From Blautia massiliensis (ex Durand et al. 2017) (GTDB taxonomy: Bacteria; Bacillota; Clostridia; Lachnospirales; Lachnospiraceae): DNA of 64,000 bases. Under the pieces are notes generated by a model. That model ran no database searches, had not been told where the DNA came from, and worked only from the letters and a program-made list of their open reading frames with translations. Position numbers and translations under genes: made by a program. This document shows, in pieces, positions 1-8,772 of the stretch. The stretch spans positions 592,545 through 656,544 of the forward strand of contig NZ_LN913006.1 of the NCBI RefSeq assembly GCF_001487165.1, written 5' to 3'. Numbering within the stretch: the first letter of the stretch is position 1; each line of letters starts with the position of its first letter.

Positions 1-646
1 ATCAGAGGATCAGCTTTTGAGAGCGAGGATCGATCAGTATCAGGAAGAGTATGGAATTCCGATAGTTACCTTTAATGCGGATCTGGAAGATACAAAAAGG
101 TTATGCTTTGTGGGACAGGATACCTTTCAGGCCGGTCGTACGGCAGCAGGCCTGATGTGGGAGATGACAGGCGGAAACGGGCAGGTTGCCATAATTTCCG
201 GACAGGTTGCCAATCCTGGTCTGATCAGCAGGCAGAAAGGATTTACGACAGAGATTAAAGAAAGCTTTCCGGGAATCGAGATCGTGGATATAAGGTATTC
301 TTATGATGACGAATGGGTGGCATCCAAGATCGTGGAAGAATTTCTGGAGCTTTATCCGGAGCTGACCGGGATCTATATTACGGGTCATGGTGTAAAGGGT
401 GTCTGCCAGACCTTGCAGAAGCTTGGAAAGGATAAAACCATGCATGTGATCGCCAATGATTTCCTGGAAGAAAATCTGAAATGGCTGAAAGAGGGGACGA
501 TCAATTTCCTTATCGGTCAGGATGCGGCTGTACAGGGACATTCTCCGGTGATTATTTTGTTCCAGCTTCTCTTTGACAGCAAGGCACCGGAAAAGGAATA
601 CCAGTATACAGATATTGTGATCCGGACGAAATATAATATGGATTAA
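1..646 (+). CDS. LacI-type regulator, sugar-binding domain (5' end outside window)
   Basis: The frame is open from the window edge and no ribosome site precedes the TTG at 17, so this is the 3' part of a longer gene. The visible 215 or so residues form a periplasmic-binding-protein-like ligand domain: a 'FVGQDTFQAGRTAA' segment, a 'GNGQVAIISG' strand-turn, and the 'YITGHGVKGVCQTL' and 'VIANDF' segments typical of the effector domain of LacI/GalR regulators. The ending 'IVIRTKYNMD' is also common in that family. The DNA-binding head is not visible, so a free substrate-binding protein cannot be excluded. The ligand is unknown. The next gene lies 88 bp downstream on the same strand. Confidence 0.7.
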   Translation, partial: SEDQLLRARIDQYQEEYGIPIVTFNADLEDTKRLCFVGQDTFQAGRTAAGLMWEMTGGNGQVAIISGQVANPGLISRQKGFTTEIKESFPGIEIVDIRYSYDDEWVASKIVEEFLELYPELTGIYITGHGVKGVCQTLQKLGKDKTMHVIANDFLEENLKWLKEGTINFLIGQDAAVQGHSPVIILFQLLFDSKAPEKEYQYTDIVIRTKYNMD

Positions 647-733
647 AAAGGAATTGCTGTTGCGTATAGAACCCATGATCAGAAATATCATATGGCAGAA
701 TCCTGTACAGGGAAAGCAGATTCAGGAGGAAAA

Positions 734-1237
734 ATGAATTATAAAAATGTAAAGATCGCAGAAGGTGCCAGGATCGCAAAGCAGTCTGTGATCCTTGGAA
801 ATGTAACGATCGGCCGTGACAGCTGTGTATTATATTATGCGGTGATCCGCGGGGATGATGCGCCGGTAGTGATCGGAGAAGAAACAAATATCCAGGAAAA
901 CTGTACCATTCATGTGAGCCACAACATGCCGGTCCATATCGGAAACAACGTTACTGTGGGACATAATGCGGTGATCCATGGATGTACCATCGGAGACCGG
1001 ACATTGATCGGAATGGGAGCCGTGATCCTGGATGGTGCAAAGATCGGAAACGACTGTATCATAGGAGCCGGCAGTCTTGTGACTAAAAATGCGGTGATCC
1101 CGGATGGTTCTCTGGTAATGGGAAGTCCGGCCAGGATCAAACGAAATCTTACCTGGGAAGAGAAGCTTGGTATCGTGGAAAACAGCAAAGAATATCTTGC
1201 TGTGTCCGAAGAGATGAAAGCACAGGATGTATTATAA
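734..1237 (+). CDS. Gamma-carbonic anhydrase family hexapeptide-repeat protein
   Basis: A 167-residue left-handed beta-helix protein. The chain is built from imperfect hexapeptide repeats such as 'VILGNV', 'VTIGRD' and 'AVIHGC'. The histidine signature of gamma-carbonic anhydrases is visible: 'CTIHVSHN' followed by 'GHNAVIHGC'. Members form trimers binding a metal between subunits and hydrate CO2 or act as related acyl/metal proteins of the PaaY/YrdA type. I chose the ATG at 734 because AGGAGG lies 4 bases upstream; a longer open frame from 692 has no ribosome site. It ends just before a strong hairpin. Catalytic activity is inferred from the family and not proven by sequence. Confidence 0.85.
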   Translation: MNYKNVKIAEGARIAKQSVILGNVTIGRDSCVLYYAVIRGDDAPVVIGEETNIQENCTIHVSHNMPVHIGNNVTVGHNAVIHGCTIGDRTLIGMGAVILDGAKIGNDCIIGAGSLVTKNAVIPDGSLVMGSPARIKRNLTWEEKLGIVENSKEYLAVSEEMKAQDVL

Positions 1238-1265
1238 AAAAGTGAAGAAGACATTTGTAAACGGA

Positions 1266-1312
1266 CAGCTCCGACTGCTTTGTAATATGAGAAGCAGTCG
1301 GAGCTGTAACTT
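1266..1312. terminator. Bidirectional intrinsic terminator
   Basis: A perfect 15-bp stem (CAGCTCCGACTGCTT at 1266-1280 pairing with 1292-1306) with an 11-nt loop lies between the convergent carbonic anhydrase and symporter genes. The T-rich flank after it is weak on the plus strand. Serving both genes is inferred. Confidence 0.75.
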
Positions 1313-1344
1313 TGTTATATAAAATGCTTATATTTATCGTTTTT

Positions 1345-2727
1345 TTATTTATCGATCACTTCCACCGGTGTGTCATCCCGTGCATCCAGATCGTTGATAT
1401 ATTTTTTGGTCTCTTTTACGATCACATTGGAAAGCAGTAGTACTGCGATCAGGTTTGGAATAGCCATCAGTGCATTCAGGATATCCGCTACGGTCCATAC
1501 CAGGTTCAGAGAAATAACAGGGGAGATGGCAGCTACCGCAATATACAGCACACGATAGGGGATGAGTCCCTTTTTGCCGGAGAAATACTCCACGCACCGC
1601 TCGCCATAATATGCCCATCCAAGGACTGTAGAATATGCGAAGGAAATGATACCCACTACAAGGATCACAGGACCAAGAACCGGGATCTGCTGAAAAGCCA
1701 GTGTAGTAAGAACACCGCCATCAGTGATATTTCCCATGTCGATCGAAGGATTTTTCATAATACTGGTTACCAGAACAAGACCGGTCATCAGACATACCAC
1801 AACGGTATCCCAGAATGTACCGGTGCTGGAAACGAGAGCCTGACGAACCGGATTTCTTGTCTGTGCGGCAGCAGCGGCGATGGGGGCAGAACCCATACCG
1901 GATTCATTGGAAAAAAGTCCTCTTGCGATTCCATACTGCATGGCCATCATGATACCACGTCCTACAAGACCTCCTGCAGCAGCACCAGGGGTAAAAGCAA
2001 ATTTGCAGATGGTTTTTACTGCGGGAATGATAAAATCGAAATTGATCCCCAGGATGATGATACATCCGATCACATAGAAAAATGCCATAAACGGAACAAG
2101 ACGTTCACATACATTGGCGATGGATTTGATCCCGCCGAAAATAACAAGGGCAGTAAGAACTGCCACAGCAATGCCGATCGCTGCCGGCGAAATATGAAGG
2201 TTCTCATTACATACCGTTGCAATGGCATTGACCTGGGTAGCACATCCGATTCCAAAGGAAGCAAAGCCACCGAAAAAGGCAAAGATCAGACCAAGCCAGC
2301 GCATATTTAATCCGCGCTCTAGGGCATACATAGCACCACCCTGCATACGGCCGTCTTTGGTTTTGACGCGGTATTTTACAGCGATGAGAGACTCACTGTA
2401 TTTGGTGGCGATTCCGAAGACACCGGTAAGCCAGCACCAGAGGACTGCACCGGGACCGCCAAGAGCAATGGCAGTACCGACACCGATGATATTTCCGGTT
2501 CCAATAGTGGAAGCAAGGGCTGTTGTCAGGGCGCCAAACTGGCTTACTTCACCTTCCGCATTGGTATCTTTGGTGACAGACAGGCGAATGGCGGTACCAA
2601 TCTTACGCTGGATCACACCGGTACGGATGGTCATGAAAATATGGGTGCCCAGAAGTAAAATGATCATCCACCAGCCCCACACCAGACTGTCGATCTGGTT
2701 TATCACACTTCCGATTGCATTCATCAT
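1345..2727 (-). CDS. Alanine/glycine:cation symporter (AGCS family)
   Basis: A 460-residue polytopic membrane protein of the usual AGCS length. These carriers import alanine or glycine with Na+ or H+. Visible family features are the N-terminal 'GTHIFMTIRTGVIQRK' region, 'ALASTIGTGNIIGVGTAI', 'GAVLWCWLTGVFGIATKYSE', 'GGAMYALERGL', and 'GLFSNESGMGSAPIAAAAA' in the middle. About ten hydrophobic segments can be counted. An AGGGAGGAGA ribosome site precedes the ATG. It is transcribed toward the carbonic anhydrase gene from a good promoter at 2858-2886, with a hairpin in its leader. The preferred amino acid cannot be read from sequence. Confidence 0.92.
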   Translation of the reverse strand: MMNAIGSVINQIDSLVWGWWMIILLLGTHIFMTIRTGVIQRKIGTAIRLSVTKDTNAEGEVSQFGALTTALASTIGTGNIIGVGTAIALGGPGAVLWCWLTGVFGIATKYSESLIAVKYRVKTKDGRMQGGAMYALERGLNMRWLGLIFAFFGGFASFGIGCATQVNAIATVCNENLHISPAAIGIAVAVLTALVIFGGIKSIANVCERLVPFMAFFYVIGCIIILGINFDFIIPAVKTICKFAFTPGAAAGGLVGRGIMMAMQYGIARGLFSNESGMGSAPIAAAAAQTRNPVRQALVSSTGTFWDTVVVCLMTGLVLVTSIMKNPSIDMGNITDGGVLTTLAFQQIPVLGPVILVVGIISFAYSTVLGWAYYGERCVEYFSGKKGLIPYRVLYIAVAAISPVISLNLVWTVADILNALMAIPNLIAVLLLSNVIVKETKKYINDLDARDDTPVEVIDK

Positions 2728-2785
2728 AGAAATCTCCTCCCTTTCTCAAAGCGAAATATCCGCAGGACTGCAGAAATAACACAAA

Positions 2786-2819
2786 GGCGTACAGACACAG
2801 GAAATATGTGCTGTACGCC
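2786..2819 (-). promoter_or_regulatory. Hairpin in the symporter 5' leader (possible attenuator)
   Basis: GGCGTACAG at 2786-2794 pairs with CTGTACGCC at 2811-2819, and CACA/TGTG extends the stem after a one-base bulge. Read on the minus strand it is followed by CCTTTGTGTTATTT, only a weak T-tract. It lies between the predicted start site (about 2851) and the symporter ATG, so it may attenuate, or may simply end lysR transcripts. Confidence 0.45.
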
Positions 2820-2857
2820 CTTGTACGTTACGCTCTTAAGTTTTGATTATTGTGTCA

Positions 2858-2886
2858 ATTATACAGGAATATTCAGAATAATGCAA
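2858..2886 (-). promoter_or_regulatory. Promoter of the AGCS symporter gene
   Basis: On the minus strand TTGCAT (complement of 2881-2886), a 17-bp spacer and a perfect TATAAT (complement of 2858-2863). This is a housekeeping-sigma-type promoter about 130 bp upstream of the start codon. Confidence 0.6.
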
Positions 2887-2943
2887 TAAAAATATTCCCT
2901 CTGAACAGAAGATTTTTTGCTTCAATATATGTTGATCAAAACA

Positions 2944-3852
2944 CTACAGGACCTTCTTCGCAGTACATATAAAATCCCGGGCGTACTGTGGGAGATAGGT
3001 ACCTCTTCGGTATGCAATTGTCAGTGTGCTGAAGACGCCATCTTCACCAATGGAAAAACAGGCTGGTTTTACAGGGAGGTCCATATTTTGAACATAGGTT
3101 TCCGGGGTGAAACACATACCAAGTCCTTGCATGCAGAGTTTGACACAGGTTTCTGTGTTGCGGCTCTGAATTGGCACATAAGGCTTGATATGGGCAGCTT
3201 TCAATGCTTCCAGCGAAAGCTGTCCGGTAGTCTGTTCTGGAAAATGCAGGATAAAAGGCTCTTCTGCCAGAAGTGAGAGATCAAGCTTCGGGTATATGCC
3301 GTGAGTGGATACACTGCCGGCAGCAGCCAATGGGTGCTCCGGAGGCATGATCAGAAGGATTTCTTCTTTTTTCAGCAGTTCGTATTCCAGCTTGGGGTGT
3401 TTATGTACTTCATTGAAAATGCCAAAATCAAGCTGATCATTGAGCAGAAGTTTTTCCTGGATAGAATATGCCTCTTCCAGGATATTGACCTTTACTTTAG
3501 GATATTTTTGAAAAAAAGAGGTCATGATCTGAGGAACCATACAGGTACTCCTCATCAGTGGGAAAGCAACATTCAGTTCTCCTTCATTATTTTCTGTAAG
3601 ATCTTTCAGCTCTTTTTCCCAGTCCTGTTGTATCTGCAGGATCTTTCGGGTATACTCCATATATTTGCGGCCCGCAAAGGTAGGTGTATAGCTGTTTCCG
3701 CTGCGGCTGAACAGCTTGGTCCCCATTTCTCGTTCCAGTTTCTGGAGATGCTTGGTCAGGGTTGGCTGGGAAATATAAAGCTCCTGTGCGGCTTTTGTAA
3801 GATTCTGATATTTGGCAATGCAGAGAATGTACTTCAGTTCATGATAGTTCAT
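2944..3852 (-). CDS. LysR-family transcriptional regulator
   Basis: A 302-residue protein with an N-terminal winged helix-turn-helix ('YILCIAKYQNLTKAAQELYISQPTLTKHLQKLE', split here only by reading position) and a C-terminal type-2 periplasmic-binding effector domain, the full LysR layout. I placed the start at 3852 because GGAGG lies 6 bases upstream; the open frame extends to 3864 without a better site. It is divergent from the adenine permease gene with 114 bp between them, the arrangement usual when a LysR protein controls its neighbour. Control of the purine module is therefore likely but inferred. The effector is unknown. Confidence 0.88.
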   Translation of the reverse strand: MNYHELKYILCIAKYQNLTKAAQELYISQPTLTKHLQKLEREMGTKLFSRSGNSYTPTFAGRKYMEYTRKILQIQQDWEKELKDLTENNEGELNVAFPLMRSTCMVPQIMTSFFQKYPKVKVNILEEAYSIQEKLLLNDQLDFGIFNEVHKHPKLEYELLKKEEILLIMPPEHPLAAAGSVSTHGIYPKLDLSLLAEEPFILHFPEQTTGQLSLEALKAAHIKPYVPIQSRNTETCVKLCMQGLGMCFTPETYVQNMDLPVKPACFSIGEDGVFSTLTIAYRRGTYLPQYARDFICTAKKVL

Positions 3853-3903
3853 GTTTTCCTCCAACTATTCCATTTTGGCATAATTTTTATGTATAATATG
3901 AAT

Positions 3904-3932
3904 TTGACTTCCTGATATGCATATTTTACAAT
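3904..3932 (+). promoter_or_regulatory. Promoter of the purine permease-deaminase operon
   Basis: TTGACT at 3904-3909, a 17-bp spacer and TACAAT at 3927-3932, in the divergent gap facing lysR. The start codon of the permease follows 35 bp later. Confidence 0.6.
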
Positions 3933-3966
3933 ACATCCTATCATCATATCAAGGGGGAAAAAATAA

Positions 3967-5271
3967 ATGAAAAACTGGCTGGAAAAACAGTTCAGACTGT
4001 CTGAGTTCAATACAAATATAAAAACAGAACTTCTGGCAGGACTGACAACTTTTGTAACTATGGCGTATGTGCTTGCTACGATCCCAAATATTCTGGCAGG
4101 CGCCGGTTATGATAAACACACGACTCTGACAGCTATGATCATTCTGATCATTGTGACCAGCTGTGCAATGGCATTGGTTACCAATCGACCGTTTGCTCTG
4201 GCTCCGGGACTTGGAAGCGTTGGAATTATTGCATCTATGATTACCAATGAAGGCGTAAGTATGCCGATCGCAGCAGGTGTGATATTCTGGAGTGGTGTTC
4301 TTTTTATCATAATTTCATTCTTTGGTCTGAGAGAAGCCGTGGTACGTGTGATCCCGGTAAGCCTGAAACAAGCGGTTAGTGCCGGTATTGGTCTGTTTAT
4401 CGCACTTCTTGGTGCAAAAAACTGTGGCCTGATTGTGGCAAATGATGCAAAAAACTGTCTTTCCTTTGGAGATCTTGCATCTCCATCTGTGATCGTAGCA
4501 GTGATCGGATTTCTGATCCTTCTGGTGATCAAGGTACGAAATATACCGGGTGGTATGATTCTTGCGATCCTGCTGACCACTCTGGCAGGAATTCCTTTCG
4601 GTGTTACACATGCTCCGGAATCCATTTTTGCATTTCCGGCAGGTATCGGCCATCAGTTCCTGAAAGTTGATTTTATGGGAGCGCTGAATTTTGCTTATAT
4701 TCCATTTCTGATCGCTCTGTTTGTACCGGATTTCTTTTCTACATTCGGAACAGTTCTGGGAGTGGGAGCAAAGGCAGGCTATCTGGATAAGGATGGAAAT
4801 CTTCCGGGTATTGATAAATGCTTTAAGGTAGATGCGATTGCAACAAGCTTTGGAGCATTGTTTGGAATGCCGAGTCTTACTACTTATCTGGAGTCATCTG
4901 CAGGCGTAGAAGCAGGAGGAAAAACGGGACTTACGGTTATTTTTACAAGCATTTTCTTCGGACTTTCGCTGTTTCTGGCACCACTGGCTCTTGTGATCCC
5001 ATCTGCGGCAACCGGTCCGGTGCTGATCTATATCGGCATCAATATGCTTGGTGCTATGAGAAATATTGATTATTCGGATATTACAGAGTATATTCCGGCA
5101 TTTTTATGTGTAACCTTTACGATTTTTGCAAATAATATCGCAAATGGTATCTGCGTGGCGCTTCCGGCTTATCTCGTTATGAAGATCGCAGCAGGAAAGA
5201 TCAAAAAGGTTGAACCGGTCATGTATGTACTGGTAGCAGTCTGTCTGTTGTATTTTTATTCAATTATCTAA
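3967..5271 (+). CDS. NCS2-family purine permease (AzgA-like; adenine/hypoxanthine/guanine)
   Basis: A 434-residue membrane protein of the AzgA branch of the NCS2 purine permeases, which import nucleobases with H+. Family marks are 'AGLTTFVTMAYVL' near the N-terminus, 'ALAPGLGSVGIIAS', 'AVSAGIGLFIALLG' and 'GMPSLTTYLESSAGVEAGGKTGLT' around residue 305. GGGGG lies 11 bases before the ATG. Only 15 bp separate it from the adenine deaminase gene, so adenine is the most likely substrate. The pair forms an uptake-plus-deamination unit feeding hypoxanthine salvage. Substrate choice is inferred from the partner gene. Confidence 0.9.
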   Translation: MKNWLEKQFRLSEFNTNIKTELLAGLTTFVTMAYVLATIPNILAGAGYDKHTTLTAMIILIIVTSCAMALVTNRPFALAPGLGSVGIIASMITNEGVSMPIAAGVIFWSGVLFIIISFFGLREAVVRVIPVSLKQAVSAGIGLFIALLGAKNCGLIVANDAKNCLSFGDLASPSVIVAVIGFLILLVIKVRNIPGGMILAILLTTLAGIPFGVTHAPESIFAFPAGIGHQFLKVDFMGALNFAYIPFLIALFVPDFFSTFGTVLGVGAKAGYLDKDGNLPGIDKCFKVDAIATSFGALFGMPSLTTYLESSAGVEAGGKTGLTVIFTSIFFGLSLFLAPLALVIPSAATGPVLIYIGINMLGAMRNIDYSDITEYIPAFLCVTFTIFANNIANGICVALPAYLVMKIAAGKIKKVEPVMYVLVAVCLLYFYSII

Positions 5272-5286
5272 GGATGGTGAAATGGT

Positions 5287-7023
5287 ATGGAGCAGGTTCA
5301 TCTGCTGATCAAAAACGCAAAGGTATTTAATTCCTATCTTAAGAAATTCATATCTGCCAATGTTGCGGTGAAAGATGGAAAATTTTATTACATAGACAGA
5401 AAACAGGATACGGATCTTCAGACTGACAATGTGATCGATGCAAAGGGATCATACATGATTCCAGGACTGACAGATATTCACATGCATATTGAGAGTTCTA
5501 TGGCCACACCGGCTTTTTTTGGAAAATGTGCAGGAGAAAATGGTGTGACGACGGTGGTTTCAGAGCCTCACGAAATGGCCAATGTCAAAGGGATCCGAGG
5601 GATTCTGGAAATGATCTCTGCGGCAAAGAATGCACCTATCGATATTTTTTACGGGATTCCAAGCAGCGTTCCGTCAACCAGTGAAAAGCTGGAAACAACA
5701 GGCGGGATCATTGACTGCAGTGCAATGAAGCATCTGCTGGAAGAAAAAGATGTGGTATGTGTAGGCGAAATCATGAATTACCGGCAGATCATCCGGGAAA
5801 ATGATCTGGAGATCAGCCGGTTTCTGGAATATCTGAAAAAAGACCATCCGGGATATGTGATCGAGGGACACTGTCCGTCATTACTGGATCTGGATCTTGC
5901 AAAGTTTCTTTATCTGGGTATTAATGGTGATCATACAGAACATACTCTTGAGGAAGTAAAGCAGCGGATCGAAAACGGAATGTTTTTTGAGATCCAGGAT
6001 AAAATGTTGAAACCGGAAATCCTGGAATATATCTGCCAGAACCAGCTCTACGAGTATTGTTCCTTTGTAACAGATGATACTATGGCAGATGTTTTGTATG
6101 AGCAGGGACCGCTGAATGCAGTGGTACAGAAAGCGATCGATATGGGATTTCCGATGGAACAGGCAATCTACTGTGCCACATATACACCATGTCAGCGGAT
6201 GCATTTTTATGACAGAGGAGCTATCGCACCGGGAAAACTTGCGGACTTTATGCTGCTTAAAGATCCGTCCGTTCTTAAACCGGAAGCTGTATTCAAAAAT
6301 GGTGTTCCGATTTATGCAAAGGATGAACCGCAGTTGCCGCTGTCTGCTTCCACATATGAATTTCCGGCAGATTTTTACCGGAGTGTACAGCTTCCGGAGA
6401 TTTTTCTGAAGGATTTTCAAGTGAATGCTCCTTTTCAGGAAGGATATGCAACGGTTCGTGTGATAGAGATCAATTCGGATCGTACCCATACTACTGAAAA
6501 ACTGGTGGAAATGCCGGTGAAAGCTGGAAAGATCTGCTGGGAAAACAGCGGATGTCTTCTGGCTATGGTGGTGGAACGTCATGGGAAGAACGGAAATATC
6601 GGCTATGGATTTCTTACAGGCTCCTGCTTGAAAAAGGGAACTGTGGCAACAACATATTTTCATGATCATCATAATCTCTTTGTGGCAGGAAGCTCTCCGG
6701 ATGATATGTTATTTGCTGTAAACAGGATCCGGGAACTGCAGGGGGGATTTCTGACAGTAAAAGATGGAAGGATCCTTTCTGAACTTGCACTTCCGGTATG
6801 TGGGCTTTTATCCGAAAAATCAATCAGGGAGAATGGCCTTGCATTGAAGGCGGTAAGAAAAAGCCTTACAGATCTGGGATATGTGCATAATAATCCGATC
6901 ATGTCAGTGGCAACACTTGGATTACCGGTAAGCCCGGCACTGAAGCTGACTGATAAGGGACTGGTGGATGTAAAAAAAGGAGAAATTGTTCCGCTGATCG
7001 TAAACACAAAGAAAAATAAATAA
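5287..7023 (+). CDS. ade: Adenine deaminase
   Basis: A 578-residue amidohydrolase that converts adenine to hypoxanthine and ammonia. The metal-binding 'HMHIESS' motif lies near residue 65, 'SEPHEMANV' follows, and the C-terminal domain carries 'FHDHHNLFVAG', typical of bacterial Ade proteins. The length matches the family. It directly follows the purine permease (15-bp gap) and shares its promoter, which supports a catabolic or salvage role. A strong terminator follows at 7095. No truncation or odd residues were seen. Confidence 0.93.
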   Translation: MEQVHLLIKNAKVFNSYLKKFISANVAVKDGKFYYIDRKQDTDLQTDNVIDAKGSYMIPGLTDIHMHIESSMATPAFFGKCAGENGVTTVVSEPHEMANVKGIRGILEMISAAKNAPIDIFYGIPSSVPSTSEKLETTGGIIDCSAMKHLLEEKDVVCVGEIMNYRQIIRENDLEISRFLEYLKKDHPGYVIEGHCPSLLDLDLAKFLYLGINGDHTEHTLEEVKQRIENGMFFEIQDKMLKPEILEYICQNQLYEYCSFVTDDTMADVLYEQGPLNAVVQKAIDMGFPMEQAIYCATYTPCQRMHFYDRGAIAPGKLADFMLLKDPSVLKPEAVFKNGVPIYAKDEPQLPLSASTYEFPADFYRSVQLPEIFLKDFQVNAPFQEGYATVRVIEINSDRTHTTEKLVEMPVKAGKICWENSGCLLAMVVERHGKNGNIGYGFLTGSCLKKGTVATTYFHDHHNLFVAGSSPDDMLFAVNRIRELQGGFLTVKDGRILSELALPVCGLLSEKSIRENGLALKAVRKSLTDLGYVHNNPIMSVATLGLPVSPALKLTDKGLVDVKKGEIVPLIVNTKKNK

Positions 7024-7094
7024 CATTGTTCTTATTGCAGCAATATAAGCGGACGTGAGTCGCGGAAGGCAGCATAATAATCAGATATCGTTGT

Positions 7095-7145
7095 AAAAAA
7101 ATCTGCAGATTTCAATCTTATGATTGGAATCTGCAGATTTTTTGT
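7095..7145 (+). terminator. Intrinsic terminator after ade
   Basis: AAATCTGCAGATTTCAATC pairs with the segment ending at about 7140 (19 bp with one G-U pair), followed by a T6 run. The ORF frame opening at 7124 inside this hairpin is not a credible start for the next gene. Confidence 0.85.
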
Positions 7146-7216
7146 TATGGAGAAAAAACAAAAATCATGGTAAAATAAAAATACATGATATAAAAGGTCA
7201 AATTAGGAGAAAACAT

Positions 7217-8683
7217 ATGAAAAAGAATCACTTTGAATTAAAAAATTATGTTATGGCAACCGGTGTTTTTATTTTGGCGGTTGTAGCAGGGATTCTTATT
7301 TTTTTCGAGTGTGTGCAGAGGGCTGTACAGGTGAATTCTCAGAATACATTGAAGATAAATGTGCAGAGACAAAGTGAACACTTGCAGACGATACTGGATA
7401 TTAATTATCAATATCTGAAAGAGATTGCCTCTGCAATGGGAAAATCAGAAGAACTTTTTTCAGAAGAAAATAAAGAACGACTGGTATCCATTTATGAAAA
7501 AACAGACCTGGAGAGGGCTGCTCTTATTGATAAGAATGGAGATGCATACTACGACAATGGAGTAACCAAGAATGTTTCTCATCGCAGATATTTTCAGGAG
7601 GCCATCAGCGGAGAGCAGACCATCAGTGATCCCCTGGAGAGCAGTGTGGACCATGAAGTGAGGGTGGTTTTAGGCGTGCCGATATACAAAGATCATAAAG
7701 TCATCGGTGTGCTGGGCGGATCCTGTAATGTTACAGCGCTGAGTCATATGCTTTTTAATGATCTTTTTGACGGAGCGGGAAACAGTCTTCTGGCTACAAG
7801 TGATGGAGAGATCATTGCCTTTGACAGTGGTTCGGCGTCCGGTACGGAGATCACATATGGAATCAATCTTTTTAAATATTACGGAGAAAAAAATCTCAAA
7901 GGAAAGAATACTCTTCAGGATATTCAGGAAGATTTTAAATTTGGCGAAAGAGGTCTGGTGAAGCTTAGCCTCAAAGAGCGAAAAGAAGAGGACCGGTATC
8001 TGGCATATATGCCTCTTGGATACAACGACTGGATGATCTGTTATGCAATTCCTGTAAAAAGTGCACAGCAGGCTTATGAATTCATTTCCGGTTATGAAAT
8101 CCTATTTATGGGAAGCTTCTGTATTCTGGTGCTTCTCCTGCTCCTGTATATTGTTGTAAGAAATAATCAGGAGAAAGCAGAATTGGTACGTTCTGCCCAG
8201 AAGGATGCGCTTACAGGCGTTTATAACAGAGAGAATACGCAGAAGGTGATCGATGCTATTCTGAGAGAAAAAGCTCCGGAAGGCTTTCATGGCTTTCTGA
8301 TCCTGGATATGGATCATTTTAAAGAAGTGAATGATGTTTACGGACATGTCATGGGAGATAATGTATTAAAGATGCTGGGAGGTTTTCTTAAAGAGCAGTT
8401 CCGGGAACAGGATGTGATCGGGCGTATCGGCGGGGATGAGTTTGTGATCCTGCTCTGTAATATCGGTTCACGGGAAAATATGGAGAGCAGAATAAAAAAT
8501 CTTCATGAAAAGCTCAGGGAGATCCGAATGGAAGGAATGGGAGAGTATACATTTACTTTTAGTGCAGGAATTGCTTTTGCACCACAGGATGGAGATACCT
8601 TTATGGAACTGTATCAAAAAGCAGATCTTGCCCTTTATCAGGTGAAACGCTCCGGAAGGAATGGCTACCGGATCTATAAATAA
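7217..8683 (+). CDS. Membrane diguanylate cyclase (Cache sensor + GGDEF)
   Basis: A 488-residue protein. A first membrane helix ('GVFILAVVAGILIFF') is followed by an extracytoplasmic Cache-like sensor ('YLKEIASAMG', 'ALIDKNGDAYYDNG', 'VVLGVPIYKDHKVIGVLGG'), a second helix ('LFMGSFCILVLLLLLYIVV') and a C-terminal GGDEF domain. The catalytic motif is intact (RIGGDEF, about residue 405), and an RxxD inhibitory site (REQD) lies five residues before it, so product inhibition by c-di-GMP is expected. No EAL domain is present. I chose ATG 7217, which has AGGAGA 5 bases upstream; earlier starts fall inside the ade terminator. The sensed ligand is unknown. Confidence 0.92.
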   Translation: MKKNHFELKNYVMATGVFILAVVAGILIFFECVQRAVQVNSQNTLKINVQRQSEHLQTILDINYQYLKEIASAMGKSEELFSEENKERLVSIYEKTDLERAALIDKNGDAYYDNGVTKNVSHRRYFQEAISGEQTISDPLESSVDHEVRVVLGVPIYKDHKVIGVLGGSCNVTALSHMLFNDLFDGAGNSLLATSDGEIIAFDSGSASGTEITYGINLFKYYGEKNLKGKNTLQDIQEDFKFGERGLVKLSLKERKEEDRYLAYMPLGYNDWMICYAIPVKSAQQAYEFISGYEILFMGSFCILVLLLLLYIVVRNNQEKAELVRSAQKDALTGVYNRENTQKVIDAILREKAPEGFHGFLILDMDHFKEVNDVYGHVMGDNVLKMLGGFLKEQFREQDVIGRIGGDEFVILLCNIGSRENMESRIKNLHEKLREIRMEGMGEYTFTFSAGIAFAPQDGDTFMELYQKADLALYQVKRSGRNGYRIYK

Positions 8684-8693
8684 CAATAAAAAA

Positions 8694-8741
8694 GACAGAA
8701 GATATCCTGAAGAGAAAAAAGGAAATCTTCTGTCATTTTTT
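8694..8741. terminator. Terminator between GGDEF and MATE genes
   Basis: GACAGAAGAT (8694-8703) pairs with ATCTTCTGTC (8725-8734), followed by a T-rich tail on the plus strand and preceded by A-rich DNA, so it can serve both convergent genes. Confidence 0.75.
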
Positions 8742-8772
8742 GTATAAATTGGAATGGGAAGCTTTGATATCC

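Noticed and set aside
5881..6672. A 263-codon minus-strand frame inside ade
   Set aside because: Antisense shadow of adenine deaminase; no family likeness.
7124..7216. Earlier start of the GGDEF protein
   Set aside because: The extra codons lie within the ade terminator and have no ribosome site; ATG 7217 has AGGAGA at the right distance.
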